Shown here in pieces: positions 1 through 11,780 of a DNA stretch of 64,000 nucleotides. This stretch comes from Pezizomycotina sp. ARF18 (lineage: Eukaryota; Ascomycota): contig AZLU01000157.1 of the NCBI GenBank assembly GCA_002224055.1, positions 1 to 64,000 on the forward strand. The letters run 5' to 3'. How positions within the stretch are numbered: position 1 is the stretch's first letter; each line of letters begins with the position of its first letter. The position numbers and the translations under genes are program-made. Under the pieces are notes generated by a model. That model was given only the letters and a program-made list of their open reading frames with translations, did no database searches and was not told where the DNA came from.

Positions 1-99
1 TATTTGTGCTCTCACGTCTTCAGGGAAGACATATTAGTATATTTCCTTCGCACCACCCATAAACATTAGCATATACTCCTCTCTCCCCAGAAAATTAAA

Positions 100-1418
100 A
101 TGATCAACACCAAGCAAGTCTTGTCCTCCTCGCCGCTGCTTCAGGAGTTATCGCGCTCCGGCCGAGAAGAAGCAAGGCAGATCAGCGTCTCTCAAGTGAA
201 AACCCGAACTTCACTGGCCACAATGGCTACGTCTGGCCACAAGTGTTCAAGAAGTGGGCAAGCCATCCCTGCTGGCCTCCAAAGGAAAGTAGACAACATT
301 AAGCTCCACCAGAAGACCCGCGGTGGCGCTGGAGGATCCGGTGGCATGGGACCGCCCACACCGGCACCACCTCTAATGGCGACGAAGAGTGGTTGATGCC
401 GGTCACCGTTGGAAACAAGCAGCTCAACCTTGACTTTGACACCGGTTCCTCGGATCTTTGGATCCCAAGCAAGGATTACGACGGCAGGGGTACCGCCTTG
501 TCTGGCGCCACCTGGAGCATCGAGTACGGTGATGGCAGCAGTGCGAGCGGAAAAGGTCTACACTGAAACCGTTACCGTTGGTGGAAAGGCTGTCACTGAC
601 CAAGCGGTCGAAGTTGCTTCGACGTCCAGCGGTGATTTCGGCGACGTCTTCTCGGTCTTGGCTTCAACACCATCAATACCGTAAGCAGTTTAAAGAACCC
701 TCCAGCATCCGGTAGTTTTTGCAGGACTCGCTAATTGGTATCTGGTTCCTCAGGTCAAAGTAAACGGAAAGTCGAAGCCGCAGAACACCTGGTTCGACAA
801 TGCCTGCAACCAAGGTCTCGAATCATGCCTCTTCACTGCCGATCTTGGTAGCGGCGATACGGCCGGCTCTTACGACTTCGGCTACGTCGACTCATCTTAT
901 GGTAAGATCAACCACGTCTCCACCGACAGCTCCGAGGGTTGGTACCAGTTCGATGTTTCCGTTCCGACCTCAAGCTCCGCCAAGGGAAGCTCCGCCAACG
1001 TTATCGCCGATACCGGCACTACTCTCCTCATCCTCCCTCCACCATCGCTAGCGCATACTGGAAACAAGTTAAGGGTGCCAAGTATAACTCCCAGGAAGGT
1101 GTATATACCGGCTTCAGCTGCAGAGCGAAGCTTCCTGACCGCTCCATTAAAATCGGCTCCGCTACAGACACCATTCCAGGAGAATACTTTGCCTTCGACG
1201 ATGGCGAGGATGGTAAGTTATCTCCCCAAGATCGAGACCGCCCATCCGGTATTACATGGATATAGTACTAATGATGTGTAAACAGGTTGCATCGGTGGCC
1301 TAACTCAGGGCTGCGGTGGCGAAGATGGACCTTGTACCTCGGAGATGTCTTTCTCAAGTCCGTCTACGCTGTTTTTGACAAGGCTGGCAAGAGATTTGGT
1401 TGGTCGCAGAAGGTCTAA
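100..1418 (+). pseudogene. secreted aspartic protease (pepsin family A1), frame-broken
   Basis: Pepsin-type (A1) endopeptidase of the aspergillopepsin/endothiapepsin kind, normally secreted and acid-active. Both catalytic Asp motifs are visible: [11 protein letters not shown] near 430-461 and IADTGTTLLIL near 1003-1035. Between them lie [14 protein letters not shown] (flap region) and NTWFDNACNQGLESCLFTADLG; near the end are CIGGL and VYAVFDKAGKRFGW, which match the family C-terminus. A signal-peptide-like SLVLLAAASGVIAL is readable in the second frame just after the ATG at 100. Two introns fit GT-AG rules: 681-753 and 1213-1285, the latter with a TACTAATGA branch site. The reading frame changes at several places (early prepro region, after ASGK near 553, around 1040 and near 1320), and the sequence before SINTV-like residues is shorter than in the family. 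It is either a decaying gene or one damaged by assembly indels. Family assignment is secure. Confidence 0.85.
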
Positions 1419-2481
1419 ATCCGCCTATGGCTCGATCTCACACGGAGCTTATCGAGGGAATCCCATAACGAAGCATTATTATTATAGCTCACTTGAAACA
1501 ATGCTTCAAGGCAAAACATAGGACAAGCCTGTCAGCAACCTTCACCTTTTTCTTTTTTGGCCTTTTATGTAAATTGTTTCCATCCGTCCTTGATTCCTTT
1601 TCTTTTCCTTTCTTTTCTTTTCTTTTCTTTTCTTTTGATTCTTTTCTTTTCTTGTTTTTTCGCTTTGCATTTTTGTTACTTTGGATACCCGATTCCTTAT
1701 TGAATCACCAATTTATTTCTTAGAACCGTTATGCCAGAAAATGCATGAGGAAGAGAGATAGAGCAGGTGTTAGCACTATTGCACATCCGAGAGTGCATCC
1801 CGCGTATTTTATTTTCTACACTGCACATCGATACAACTTCTTCGTTCTAGATCAGTTAGATAGACAACAGAGATCCCATTACATATCACCTATATACATC
1901 TATGAAGACCCATTATCAGCGTCGGAATAAAGCATCGTTCGATTTATTTATTAAAAGCCTTCGATTTATTTATTAAAACATGCGAGGCATTTATTTCAAG
2001 ATATTAGAATTGTTGCATCCAATGCCAGCATCGTGAAAGTAGCAATACAAATAAAAGATGAAATATGATATTGAATTAAACACAAATACACAGCCCGTCT
2101 TTACCTCTCGACCGGAAATACTAAAATTTAGGTATCTTTTGTTAATTGAGTACGCGACGCGTTGCGTTAGAGTTGCGCTGTTAGCCACCGTATTGCCTCC
2201 CTTGACTCGTATAAGAACCACCTTCAAGGACTCGAAACGTTGTGGGAGACTTTCATGTGAAGCCGAACGCGCGCGAATGAATCTCGGAGGTCATGCGGTG
2301 TTCCGTTAATAAAAGAGACTTAGCTCGGCTCCCTCATCTATCAGACGGGAGAGATCTGAATCAGCACTAGTGCTTACCCACAATCGGAAAGATCTGCCAT
2401 TAGGGTTTCGGGAGTGGAGCAGGACGTTGCCGTTCCAGTGGAACGAACATTCCGGGGATTTGATAGGCTGGAGACTTGAAC
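1419..2481. other. intergenic, no gene recognised
   Basis: AT-rich spacer after the protease gene. It holds a TTTTC microsatellite at about 1597-1652 and an imperfect duplication of ATTTATTTATTAAAA near 1942-1978. Short open frames here show no recognisable family or coding bias. Confidence 0.5.
1597..1652. repeat. TTTTC/CTTTT microsatellite
   Basis: Uninterrupted and slightly imperfect pentamer repeats of TTTTC on the plus strand, 180 bp downstream of the protease stop codon. Confidence 0.85.
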
Positions 2482-3236
2482 TTACCTCTGAGTTTGGATA
2501 GTATACGAGGATAATCGTCTTAAGATTGGAAATAGAACAAACATTAGGTTGTATTTTCTGGAAAGAGAAACTTCTCCGGCTTGTATGAAGTATGGCACAA
2601 ATTGTGGGAAACAAGTACTGACAGGTGTCAAACATCGCAGGGAGTGCGGGTTTGTCTGAACATCGACATCAATGATTTTTTCGATGGCGAAGAATGGTAT
2701 GAACCAAAGGCAGATATACTGAAACCCAATTTTCGACCGATCGTGATGTATAAGAGCTTGCTTCTCCTTCGAGAGAGAGTTGGCAAGTTCTTTTGTGTTG
2801 AATATACCCAAACAATGCTCCGATAGTAAATTCGAATCTATTTTGGCGATCCGAAGGTTTGCCGGTCTCAGACTTCTCATCCCAAGGAGGCTGAACGCCC
2901 ACCTCACAGCCTCGTCGTCGCTCGAGAAGACTGATATGAACGGACTGGGCGCTGTGCAACCCCAGTCCATATGGCTTATAAAGCCGTCTTTAATACCCTG
3001 AAGCTTGGGTTGTGAAGTAGCCCTTTACTATAGAACCCAACCTCAGGATCAAACGTAGTCGCAGATGCGTCGTGGAAGACTCGATAAAGATAGGCTGGTA
3101 AGTTTTCAAAGGACTGCGAAGAGTTGAAAATTGCCGGTCTGCTTCTTTGATTTAGTTCCCGTCGAGCAGATGCCAAGTTGATGAGAACAGTGCTCCCCAA
3201 TTCAGATTGAAGCAATTTATCTTCGTGTTTAGGCAT
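2482..3236 (-). pseudogene. DUF7587-like protein, copy 1 (frame-broken)
   Basis: First of three related minus-strand genes. It starts at ATG 3236 and contains NLPAYLYRVFHDASATTFDPEV, the same block as LPKFFYRVHYDESSTLYAED in copy 2. After one frame change near 3000 it continues with SPFISVFSSDDEAVRWA, PANLRIAKIDSNLL and YICLWFIPFFAIEKI, all collinear with copy 2. The domain resembles DUF7587, a fungal domain of unknown function with a YRV...SPFISV...LW.IP.AI layout; the Pfam name is from memory and not checked. A TATAAA lies about 125 bp upstream on the minus strand (3361-3367). After the domain the C-terminus is unrelated to copy 2. Only one break was found, so this may be a live gene with an assembly indel. 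Confidence 0.7.
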
Positions 3237-5217
3237 TTTTGTGACTTTGATATCGGAGATATACAGAGCAAAACGAGGTAAGGTTCGAGATAACGGACAA
3301 CCATGTGGTGTAGAGGTGTAAATGATGACTTAGATGTATCGTCTAGGGTGAAGCTATTCATTTATAAAACTGAAAGCTATTGGAGCGAAGCTCCCCTCGA
3401 CCGCTTCTTTATTATGCCCAAGCCAGTCTCCATGAAGTTTTAGATCTTCCTCTACCAGTTACTTAGGTATGTGGGTCACTGCCATCGATCCCTGCCATAA
3501 CCGCAAAAATGTATAGAGAAAGCAGCCGAAAGGAGTCGTGCACGCGATTTGCTTCCTATTCCACAAGTGACTGCGGCGTCGCGGAACGCAAGTCGGATCG
3601 GGTAGCTTCACATGGATCTTTTCCGCGAATTTTTTCACCCAGGTGACTTATTATTCGAGTTTTGAAACGGAAATTCATGAATGAAGGGAATAGACTTTAA
3701 ATCTATTCCATTAGAATGAGGCTCCGAGTCTCTCCTGGGCGAAATCGTATAAATGTAATTTCTGGCGAGTGAGCAGAATAGAGGGTTGCAATTACACTTT
3801 CCGGGCGCGCTGGAGTCACGAAAGAGGTGTCCCCTTTAAGGCAAGGTCGATAACGATGGGAAAAGCGATGAGGAACCGCGCCTTAACAGTGCAGTAACAG
3901 CAAGTCGTAGGAATTCGGGAGTTACTCGTGGGGCTTACTGCAACATCATGCCACTCGGAAGTGGTTTAGGCTATTCGTCACAGCGGCGGGCGAAGTGTCG
4001 TGATCAGTCAGTTATAGGGCGAAGTGTTTCCATAATTCTATCTCCTAGCATGTGTCGTAGATGGTAAAGTCCTCCTCAAGCGACGAAGCGATCAGCAATC
4101 CACCAGCAATGAGATAGTCATTTGATTGCTTACTATATTTTATCTAAGGGTTATTAAACAGGGCAATTGCTAGGAGGACATGGTCATTTTTGCTAGGGGG
4201 ACGCTGCTAGCTTTTATATACCGTAAATTATTAGAAGACGCGTTCTGGTGATAGAGAAGGCACGGCGTTTGATGGAGAAGGGACGGTGGTGATAGGAGAG
4301 ACGCGTAGGTTGTCCATTTTTATTATATTGTTTATGGTGATTTGGCGAATCCGTGCGGCGTGTAGTTTTTTTTCCCTTTTTTCGATAATACTTAGCCTTA
4401 TTGTACAAATTGGGGATAGTCTATACAACCATGTCCCCTAGCAATTCCGTTAAACAGTTATCTGGCGTTTTCAGGAGGCGTTCTACGCGACCTCTACTGT
4501 TCTATTTTTTATCACCTGAGCAGTCTTCCAAAGCGCAAGATTTTGCATTTAATACCAAACACTTGATTAATTCTTCAGACTATAAATGGGTTAATTGTTA
4601 TTTCTCTGATTTGTCAGGCCAGAAATATGGTTGTAAGTGAAAAAGTATATCGATGCGCTAAATTCTGTCGATCAATTCGTGGCAATGTTTATTTCAACAA
4701 GACCAAACCTGATAATAGTATCACTTGGTCTAGATCATAGCTTATTGTATCGATGAAATCTAGAATGACAACGAGGATGCTGAGTGAAATGTTTTAGGGG
4801 CCTTGAAGCCACCCATGAGGTTATGTATTTAGATGCCAAGATACTATTTTTGAATGTTTTGCAAGCCTGATAAAAAGTCATGACATGAAATTCCTTGATG
4901 AAACGCCGATGGAAAATGCATATGCCCAATACTGTACAAATATAATTTGAGATACAAAAAAACTTTCGATGTCTTAAGTTCGTTCTAAGATATAGCGTGG
5001 CGCTGCTTCTAAATCAGAAGGTTTAGTCCTCTCTTTTTTGTTAAATTCCGTGGCAGTTCCAGCCTGCCTGGCTTTCGCATGGTGGTGGTTTGGATTGCGG
5101 TTTTATAGCGCTTCCATGCAAGTTTAGGAGTGTCGAAAACGTTGATTCGAGGCCGTTCAGAAAACCGTTCTATGTAAAATAGGGAGATATTAGAAGTTGT
5201 TTAGGAAGGTAAAAGTA
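3237..5217. other. intergenic spacer, about 2 kb
   Basis: No supported gene. Open frames at 4214-4428 and 4401-4640 are short and match no family I know. Base composition is mixed with no long simple repeats. The upstream region of copy 1 is included. Confidence 0.5.
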
Positions 5218-6021
5218 CTAGGTGAACAAAAAACAAGAAAAAAGGGAATACATATGAGAAATCGAAGTGGAAATCGAAGCGAGAGGCCCTCCATACCTGG
5301 TTCTATTAGTGGACCCCGATGGATGCCAAATAATTTGATCCTTGATAGCCTTCTTGGGTACTCTCCAAAGACATAAGAACTCGTGCTCCAAATTTGTCGG
5401 CGACTCCTTGATCATCTTAACTTTGTCATTCGGTAAATAACAGACAAGGTCTTCCACTTTGAAAATGAAGCTAGCCTGATGTAGGGTTTTTGGGTATATC
5501 CTGTCAACGCGAAGATTTGAGAACTTAGGCCCCGGCTGACTGCTTCCTAGTGTCCTGTCCTTCTGAAGTTGCTTTGCCCATCTGAGAGCCTCAGCTTCAT
5601 CTGAGAAGACCGATATAAAGGGGCTTGGGCGGGATTCGCCATCTCGAGACCTGTTAAGATGATCTACTGCGGTGGCGTCAAAGTCTTTGGGCATGGCGAA
5701 GCGAATTTTGCTGCTGTATCCTTCATCCTCGGCGTACAATGTTGACGATTCATCGTAATGGACTCGGTAGAAGAACTTTGGCAGATCCTGAGGGTCAACG
5801 ATACGGCTAGGGTGCTCAAACAACTCCTCCAACACACTTGTGTATTGTAATTGTGGTTCTAATTGCTCATTGATTAGTAAGGATTCTACTATGACGGACG
5901 ACGCAAAAGTAGTGAACTGTGTAAATATAGTATGGTATGTATGAGAGTTCTCTCGGCATGGGGCAGACAGACCATTTGATGTTCCCAAAACCTTGTCTAT
6001 CATAGCTGAGGAGCGACCCAT
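5218..6021 (-). CDS. DUF7587-like protein, copy 2 (intact)
   Basis: Intact 267-residue frame from ATG 6021. Residues 1-80 are poorly conserved. The domain starts near residue 82 with LPKFFYRVHYDESSTLYAED, continues through SPFISVFSDEAEALRWAKQL near 133-152 and FSNLRVDRIYPKTLHQASFI, and ends with FLCLWRVPKKAIKDQIIW near 219-236. This is the DUF7587-like pattern seen in many Pezizomycotina proteins; the molecular function is unknown. The last 30 residues (after GSTNRTRYGG) are low-complexity and could instead be read past a GTATGG splice donor, so the true C-terminus is uncertain. A TATATAAA box at 6179-6186 precedes the start by about 160 bp. It is the only copy of the three without a frame break. 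No signal peptide or membrane segment was seen, so it is probably intracellular. Confidence 0.8.
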   Translation of the reverse strand: MGRSSAMIDKVLGTSNGLSAPCRENSHTYHTIFTQFTTFASSVIVESLLINEQLEPQLQYTSVLEELFEHPSRIVDPQDLPKFFYRVHYDESSTLYAEDEGYSSKIRFAMPKDFDATAVDHLNRSRDGESRPSPFISVFSDEAEALRWAKQLQKDRTLGSSQPGPKFSNLRVDRIYPKTLHQASFIFKVEDLVCYLPNDKVKMIKESPTNLEHEFLCLWRVPKKAIKDQIIWHPSGSTNRTRYGGPLASISTSISHMYSLFSCFLFT

Positions 6022-7369
6022 GTTGACTTATTGCCTGAAGTTTATTTGCTTGATATTGTATCTGCTAATGACGAATTCAAGCGAGTAGTAAGAAGGTCTG
6101 GGGCCGGGTATTCGAAGATAAAAAGTCTTCACGATGAAAGGCTTGGAGCGGAAGGTTATCGGAGCGTGTTTGCTTCGTTTATATAAAGAGACCCAGCAAG
6201 CGACACTTCCGTAACTGCGTGATAGATAAGGTCCTACAAGCGCTGGTGTCTAGCTTACGCATGAATGTGACAAAAAAAATTACGAAGAGGCGATATGGAA
6301 GGCTAAACGCAGTTTCCTTTCTTTCTTTCTATTCTTTCCATTTTCCTTTCCCTTCTTTCTTTTTCTTTTCTTTCTTTTTTTTTTTTTTTTGGTGTGTCTT
6401 GCTTGTCTTTTACGCTCTTTACGATAAGTGCAAACCTTTCTTGAACAACGGTTCGAAGCATTCCAAAATGCAGTACGGCCTGCGCTAACTGCTTCACGTT
6501 AGGTCTGCGACACAGATAGCGTCAGAATGACAAAGCCTTTCGTCGGTTTCCTACGTTGTTCTTCGGTTTTTCACGAGTAACTATTTCGGTTCTGAAACTG
6601 ACTGTTTTGTGTGGTAGTAGCACAAGGCTTCGGAGCTTCTGCGCCAAAAGGATTACTAGTATTTGGCGCAAGGCTCGCCATGCATACTCAGCCTACTATT
6701 TTCATGCGCGGAGCGTGAAAATTTAGGCACAAGGGCAAACAAGAAGTCCTGAGCCTGCCAATAGGATGGCATGTTAAGCGCCTACTCCGTGTGAGATCTG
6801 CCACCCCATGTTTACGAAAATCGAAATACACCCCTTAACTCTTCCCCATACAAATTATTTACCTCATGTTGGCAGCCTTGTGGCCCAAATGTGCTCTTGC
6901 TTCTATGTGATACGGATTTTGTGGTCAAAGGTCATTTTCATTTTTCGGAGTTCCGCTCGATCTGATTTGGATTTGTATTCACGAAATCCTGTAAGAACTC
7001 CCATACTTTTAGTGTCGGAGAATCACTCATGGGGTATATTAATGGACTGGTCGGTCTTTGGCTACTTCCGGTGATTCGCCGCCATGGAGCGCACCTATGG
7101 ATGGGCTCAGTCATGGCCGCGGAAGGTGAATCGAAGGCGGCTACTGGGAAGGAAGTCTGAAGTTGTTTGAGCTTTCCAGATCGGGCGCCATTTTAAGTGT
7201 GAACGTGGAAGCCGCCGGCACAGCCTCCAAGGCGGATGATGGGGTTGAGTCGGAAAACACCACTTTACTAAATCGCTCCGATAGATCGTCCATATCTGTA
7301 TAAGTTTGATGAGGGAGTGCAATTAATTTTCTATGCAGCTTTCGAGCAGCGTTATCTGTTCAACTTACT
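6022..7369. other. intergenic with polypyrimidine tract
   Basis: No supported gene. A C/T tract runs from about 6313 to 6390 and ends in about 20 T. The open frame across it (6219-6488) is Phe/Ser-rich only because of the tract. The rest shows no coding signal I can name. Confidence 0.5.
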
Positions 7370-8092
7370 TTCAAGGTATTCCACTTCCTCGATAGCTCCT
7401 TTGGTTATGTGCACAATCAAAAATATTCATCACCACTGCACCGAGTTTCGGTTGAACACTCCAACTGGTTTTGTGGATAACGTTTCGGAGGCTAAAGATT
7501 CCAAAGCTATGCGTATGCAGTTCTTCCGCGCCGATCTTCGCGATCCGGATATTCGTATGTTTAAAGAAACAATTGCGGACACTGCCGGATGCCACCTTTC
7601 AACATCTTCGAAATTGAAGAAAACGGATATAAACGGACTTGCAGGGCGTTGTTGCGGCTCCAGTTGTTCGTGTGGCTGTCGAATGCTGTCTTGAAATTAC
7701 CATCGGTCGGAAATCCCATGTAGAATCCGCTATAGAAGCCCATATCTTCCACGTATGGGCTCGCCGATTCCTCGTAAAAGACACGGTAGAAATCTTGCGG
7801 GAGGCTGTCGCGGGTCTCGCGCAGCTCAAGAATACGCAACATGTCATTGCCCTTTGTCACGCCTCTTGGAAAATGAAATTTGCTGCGGAGACTTTCGGAA
7901 TTTCGGCATCAAGCAAGGTGTTATTGCCAGCGTAAAAGGTGCTTTGTGCCATCTTAGTAGAATATCGCTGTATGACCTGACAGCATGAACGTGATAAGAA
8001 GGCTCCATTGGATCTAGTGAGCTCCTTTCTTTGGAGGATTTGTGTTGGGTTTTAACTTTGATTGGAGGCGATATTTCTTGATCTAGGTCCAT
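7370..8092 (-). pseudogene. DUF7587-like protein, copy 3 (frame-broken)
   Basis: Third DUF7587-like gene. The first ATG in the N-terminal frame is at 8092. Domain blocks align with copy 2 but lie in different frames: LPQDFYRVFYEESASPYVED near 7800, SPFISVFFNFEDVERW near 7600-7640 and TNIRIAKIGAEELHTHSFGI near 7500-7560. A final block equivalent to LCLWRVPKKAI lies near 7395-7425. At least three frame changes separate these blocks, so this copy is the most damaged. IRIAKI is shared exactly with copy 1 and not copy 2, which suggests copies 1 and 3 are the closer pair. Confidence 0.65.
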
Positions 8093-8119
8093 AACCAGTA
8101 CCACGCCTTTCTATCTCCA

Positions 8120-8520
8120 ACTTATCCTGTCCAAGCTCCAGCTAATATATTTTATATGATACATAGAACTAATAATAGAATGAGATTTAGAGCGTGGATA
8201 CCTCGATTTTCTGCGGAACTTTCCACAAACATGTTTCTCGTATTCTGATGTGTGATTTTCAAGCTCACCGTGAATAATATTACGACATAGCTTCGGCAAC
8301 CACAGAAAAAGTTGGTAGTTTGCGTAGCATATTAAGACAGCGAAGCTTCCCTGGCTTGCGATAAAACGCCTTACCTTTGCTAGGACGCTATGCCACGTCG
8401 TGGCCAAACCATTCTGAACAATGAACTTGCCCTCCGCGAGCCTTGCGATTCGTGTATTGTTTCCGCAAATCCACTACTAGTAGCAAAATCTACAACAGTG
8501 AATCATAGGCAAAGAATCGC
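8120..8520 (-). pseudogene. possible gene fragment, weak resemblance to an aminoglycoside-phosphotransferase-type kinase
   Basis: On the minus strand a coding-like run reads NNTRIARLAEGKFIVQNGLA near 8410-8465, followed by WHSVLAKVRRFIASQGSF near 8340-8400. This loosely resembles the first beta strands and the E-x-x-x-M-R-F-I-A helix of fungal APH-family kinases. No catalytic loop was found and no start codon is obvious. A GTAAGG at the K|V junction could be a splice donor. It may be an exon remnant or chance; treat it as a hint only. Confidence 0.15.
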
Positions 8521-9223
8521 AGTATGAACACCTCGACATCCATGCACCGGAAATATCTGAGCGCTACTACCATCGATTCGTTATAGCTATATATCAATAG
8601 ATGTGTGGGTATGTTATTATAAACAAGGCTGCGGGCTATTTCTGCGAGATCGCATGATGCAAACAAGGCTTCTGGTACGGTTCACGCGCAATCCCACAGC
8701 CGAAGCAAAGATATGTACACAAGTGGAAGAAGGAGGAACATGGGGTCATGCCATAAATAAAGTTCGTAAATCTTCAAACAAGTTACCGGGAGGACTAGGA
8801 AATGGGAAGGAATGCAGCATATTAGGTAATATTGATCAATCATGACCGGAAACACGCTATCTGTTACTCGTCTTTGCAAAGATATGGAAGGAAATAGCTC
8901 ATGGGAAACTCCGACGAGCACCAAACGTGAGAAATAAAAGGTTTCTGCGGGATCGCCGCGTTCTCTGTTATCTCCAGTAGCTATCTACACTCTTGTCGGT
9001 AGCCTGAGTCCTCGTCTCTGCTATTGTCTAACATAGTTCCGCCCTCGGGGAAATTCGACAGCTAAATAGATACCTTCACGATATTCTATCTGCATATTTC
9101 CTAATCTCAGTGCCTCCTAATTGTCGTATAAGCGGTAGTGTCGAAGGGTTAGCTAGCCAGTCTTAAAGACGGAATCGGGGATTAACGAACCTCCGCCGCG
9201 CGTATCGCCTCCATATATCTTCC

Positions 9224-9776
9224 TCAATTTCTATGTTTTTCTCTAAGCAGGGTCTTCTGTTCCTCGATAGTTCGCATGTGCTTGAACACAGTGCTCCTTA
9301 GGTCTGCGACATCCTCATCCCATTTCTGATTTCCTCATGATTTTTCCGTATTTTGTCTTCCGCTTCTTGGATTATCCTGTCTTTTTCGCGAATTTCCTCT
9401 AGAAGCCGCTTGACTTTCCGGTCATACGCGGTGATAAGACACTCGTATGTTTCCCGTTCTTCCCGGACTAAGGCGCGAATCATTAGCTTGTTTATCTAAT
9501 ATAGTTTGACAATTTATGGGCCATACTGGCGTCCTCCTTTTCCGCATTTAGCTTGTCTATGAGGGCCCGATTCTTAGGATTCAGTGTAGGACTCAAATTG
9601 CTCCACATCTTGGATCCAGAACAGAAGCAACGCTCTGTACGGATGAAGCACCGCGATTTTATTGTTTGGTTTTCGGCGAAGCCGCAATTTGATCTGAGAG
9701 GGAGGTCTCCGGGGATGTGATTCTCGCGTATCGGCGGCCCCACTTGTGAAAATCGTACCTGTTTGGCACTCCACAT
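9224..9776 (-). pseudogene. small coiled-coil protein (frame-broken)
   Basis: Starts at ATG 9776. The N-terminal 60 residues are low-complexity. The C-terminal part is a charged heptad region: ALIDKLNAEKEDASMAHKL near 9500-9560, then YDRKVKRLLEEIREKDRIIQ near 9360-9420, then LRSTVFKHMRTIEEQKTLL ending at TGA 9224-9226. The three blocks lie in different frames, with changes near 9485 and 9330, yet each is free of internal stops and together they form one plausible coiled coil. TATAAAAG lies just upstream at about 9795-9802. No known family. It belongs by architecture to the group of small disordered/coiled-coil genes across this window. Confidence 0.55.
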
Positions 9777-10771
9777 CTGTAGTGGGGCAAGATTCTTTTA
9801 TAGCCACTTTGCACCAGGGTCAGGCTCGCCAGAGGATGTGGCGCCAGGCGTTCTCGATTTTCGAGAAGAAAGGGCTGATTATTCTCTCATCTAAAAGCCG
9901 AAATTATCCTTTTGCCGTTAAGGCGTATTGACATTTCAGGACCTTGGTATCGAAGGAAAATACACTGAATCTAGCAAAGCTGCCGTTGTGACGTAAATAG
10001 TGAGAACGTATAATTCATAATTCTACCAAGGGCCGTAAAATGAGACAGCGGGATCTCGATTAAGATCGATCAAGATCGAATATCCTTGCCAATAATGGAA
10101 TGCTTGGATGCAGCGGCCTCGTTCGCTGCGTCCCTGTGCGGTTCGGGGCCGAATACCAAAAACGGTTTTCTATACAGGCAATAAGAAATTTCTGTATTGA
10201 GGTCTAGATTTATCATCATCTTAAGTTCGTCGCTAGTTCAGTACAGGATCACTATTCCGGTATATACCGAGCTCTTTATCCCCAAGCTTAGTTATATCAT
10301 TGGCTTCATAGGTTTTAATTTTGAAAGTTTAGAGGCATCATCAGTAAAGCCTCCGTAAACAGGTAGAAGTTCCCGGTGATCTGAAACGATCTAGTCATTG
10401 CTCCGATTATCATCTTAAATCACCAATTACGTCGACGGTATGTTCCATCGGGATATTTATATGTCGATCTTCAAAGAATTCTTCGGACGAAGAGCTGTTT
10501 TCAAAGCATCCGAGAAACATGTTCCAGAGTTCATTGGTATTACCCGGAAAGAAAACGCCCGCTAGACTAGGATAGGGGACCAAATTTCATGCCGATGCGC
10601 TTATTTAGAACTTCGTGCTAATTCCAAAAATGGCTTATAAGATTGGCATAATATCTTTTTCGTTTCTACCTATTTATATTTATTACTTATAATTAACCAT
10701 CTTACAATTATACACTGCGGGCTGTGGTGCTGTTTGATACTGGATGTGGCTTTCCTCGCAGTCCAACAATT
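9777..10771. other. intergenic, no gene recognised
   Basis: About 1 kb, with an AT-rich stretch around 10650-10710. No open frame of note and no simple repeat. Confidence 0.45.
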
Positions 10772-11780
10772 CTAAACAACTCTCATTAATTTCCTAAGCT
10801 CGGAAGCGAAGAGCAACCATATTGTGAATGTCTCTTTGGGACTACCGGGCTCAGACACCGGCCTTAGATTAATAGGTTTCAGATTTCTGTGGCCCTCTAG
10901 ATCTGTTCCTTCGACTATTGTTGCTTTACCCTTGCCCTTAGGACTTGGCGGCGACGCGCGTGAAGCTCCGCCCACCGCTACTCCCTCTTCGCCGGTCGCG
11001 GAACTCCTACTGCTGGCTTTTCTTCTTCACCGCTCGTGATTGTCGTTGTTCCCTCCGCTTTAACCTTTGCAGCGCCAACGGCTGGCTCCTCCGCGGGGTC
11101 CTCCGCACCGACTCGTGCTAGAGCAGCTTCCCGTGCGGCAGCGCCAATTGAAACTAAAATTTGTTTACGGTTAGCACCGCATGTACTATATCTTCAATGA
11201 CGAAACGAAAGAAGAATGAGTAATTCGAGAAAAAAAGGAGAGAAAGAAAATAAACAGGTCGAAGGGTGAATATACTGAGCTTCTGGTTACAGGCTGTTGA
11301 GAATCAAACGCCTCAAACGCAGCAAAACCCTGGTCCAATATCGCGACTTTCGCATCCGGTGTAGCGAACTTTTGAGCGAACGCCGAAGCAATCTGCGGCG
11401 TTCTAAACGCGCTGCTCTGACAGTGAAAAACGAGAGTTCTATCCATGACAGCTTTAAATTCTCTGGGATCCCTGTCCTGCCCGGCATCTTGATCTGCGCG
11501 ACCGCGGCATTGATCGCGGTTTGGTCATTTGCGACGGGCCAATTGATTGCGCCTTGAATATGGCCCCTTTCAAAATCGGCTTTTCGCGCATATTAACATC
11601 TCCGATTAGCGAAATACATCGAAAGGAAAATCGCGGCTTGGATGAAATTAATTACCCTTTTCACGTAAATCTATAACAGCGAACCTGTCGGAGGTACCGC
11701 CAGGACGGATTGGTGAATGAGATACTAAGTTCCTGCGGCCCAGTAACCAAAAAGGTTCCGGGTTGGTTTCTTAATTTCAT
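10772..11780 (-). pseudogene. rhodanese-domain protein, Acr2/Cdc25-type loop (frame-broken)
   Basis: Single rhodanese domain. From ATG 11780: an N-terminal LVTGPQELSISFTNPSW, then FAVIDLREK, an intron at 11580-11655 (GTAATT...AAAAG) that joins exactly to ADFERGHIQGAINWP, then RTLVFHCQSSAFRTPQIASA and VAILDQGFAAFEAF. The active-site loop is HC-X5-R, the length used by Cdc25 phosphatases and Acr2-type arsenate reductases and not the shorter loop of sulfurtransferases; known members dephosphorylate proteins or reduce arsenate. A second likely intron is 11155-11275. It is followed by an Ala/Glu/Lys-rich tail (GAAAREAALARVGAEDPAEE) that ordinary family members lack. The frame changes near 11710, near 11450 and in the tail near 11000. 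The substrate cannot be told from sequence. Confidence 0.7.

Noticed and set aside
6219-6488. Phe/Ser-rich plus-strand frame
   Set aside because: Produced by a polypyrimidine tract; nothing else supports it.
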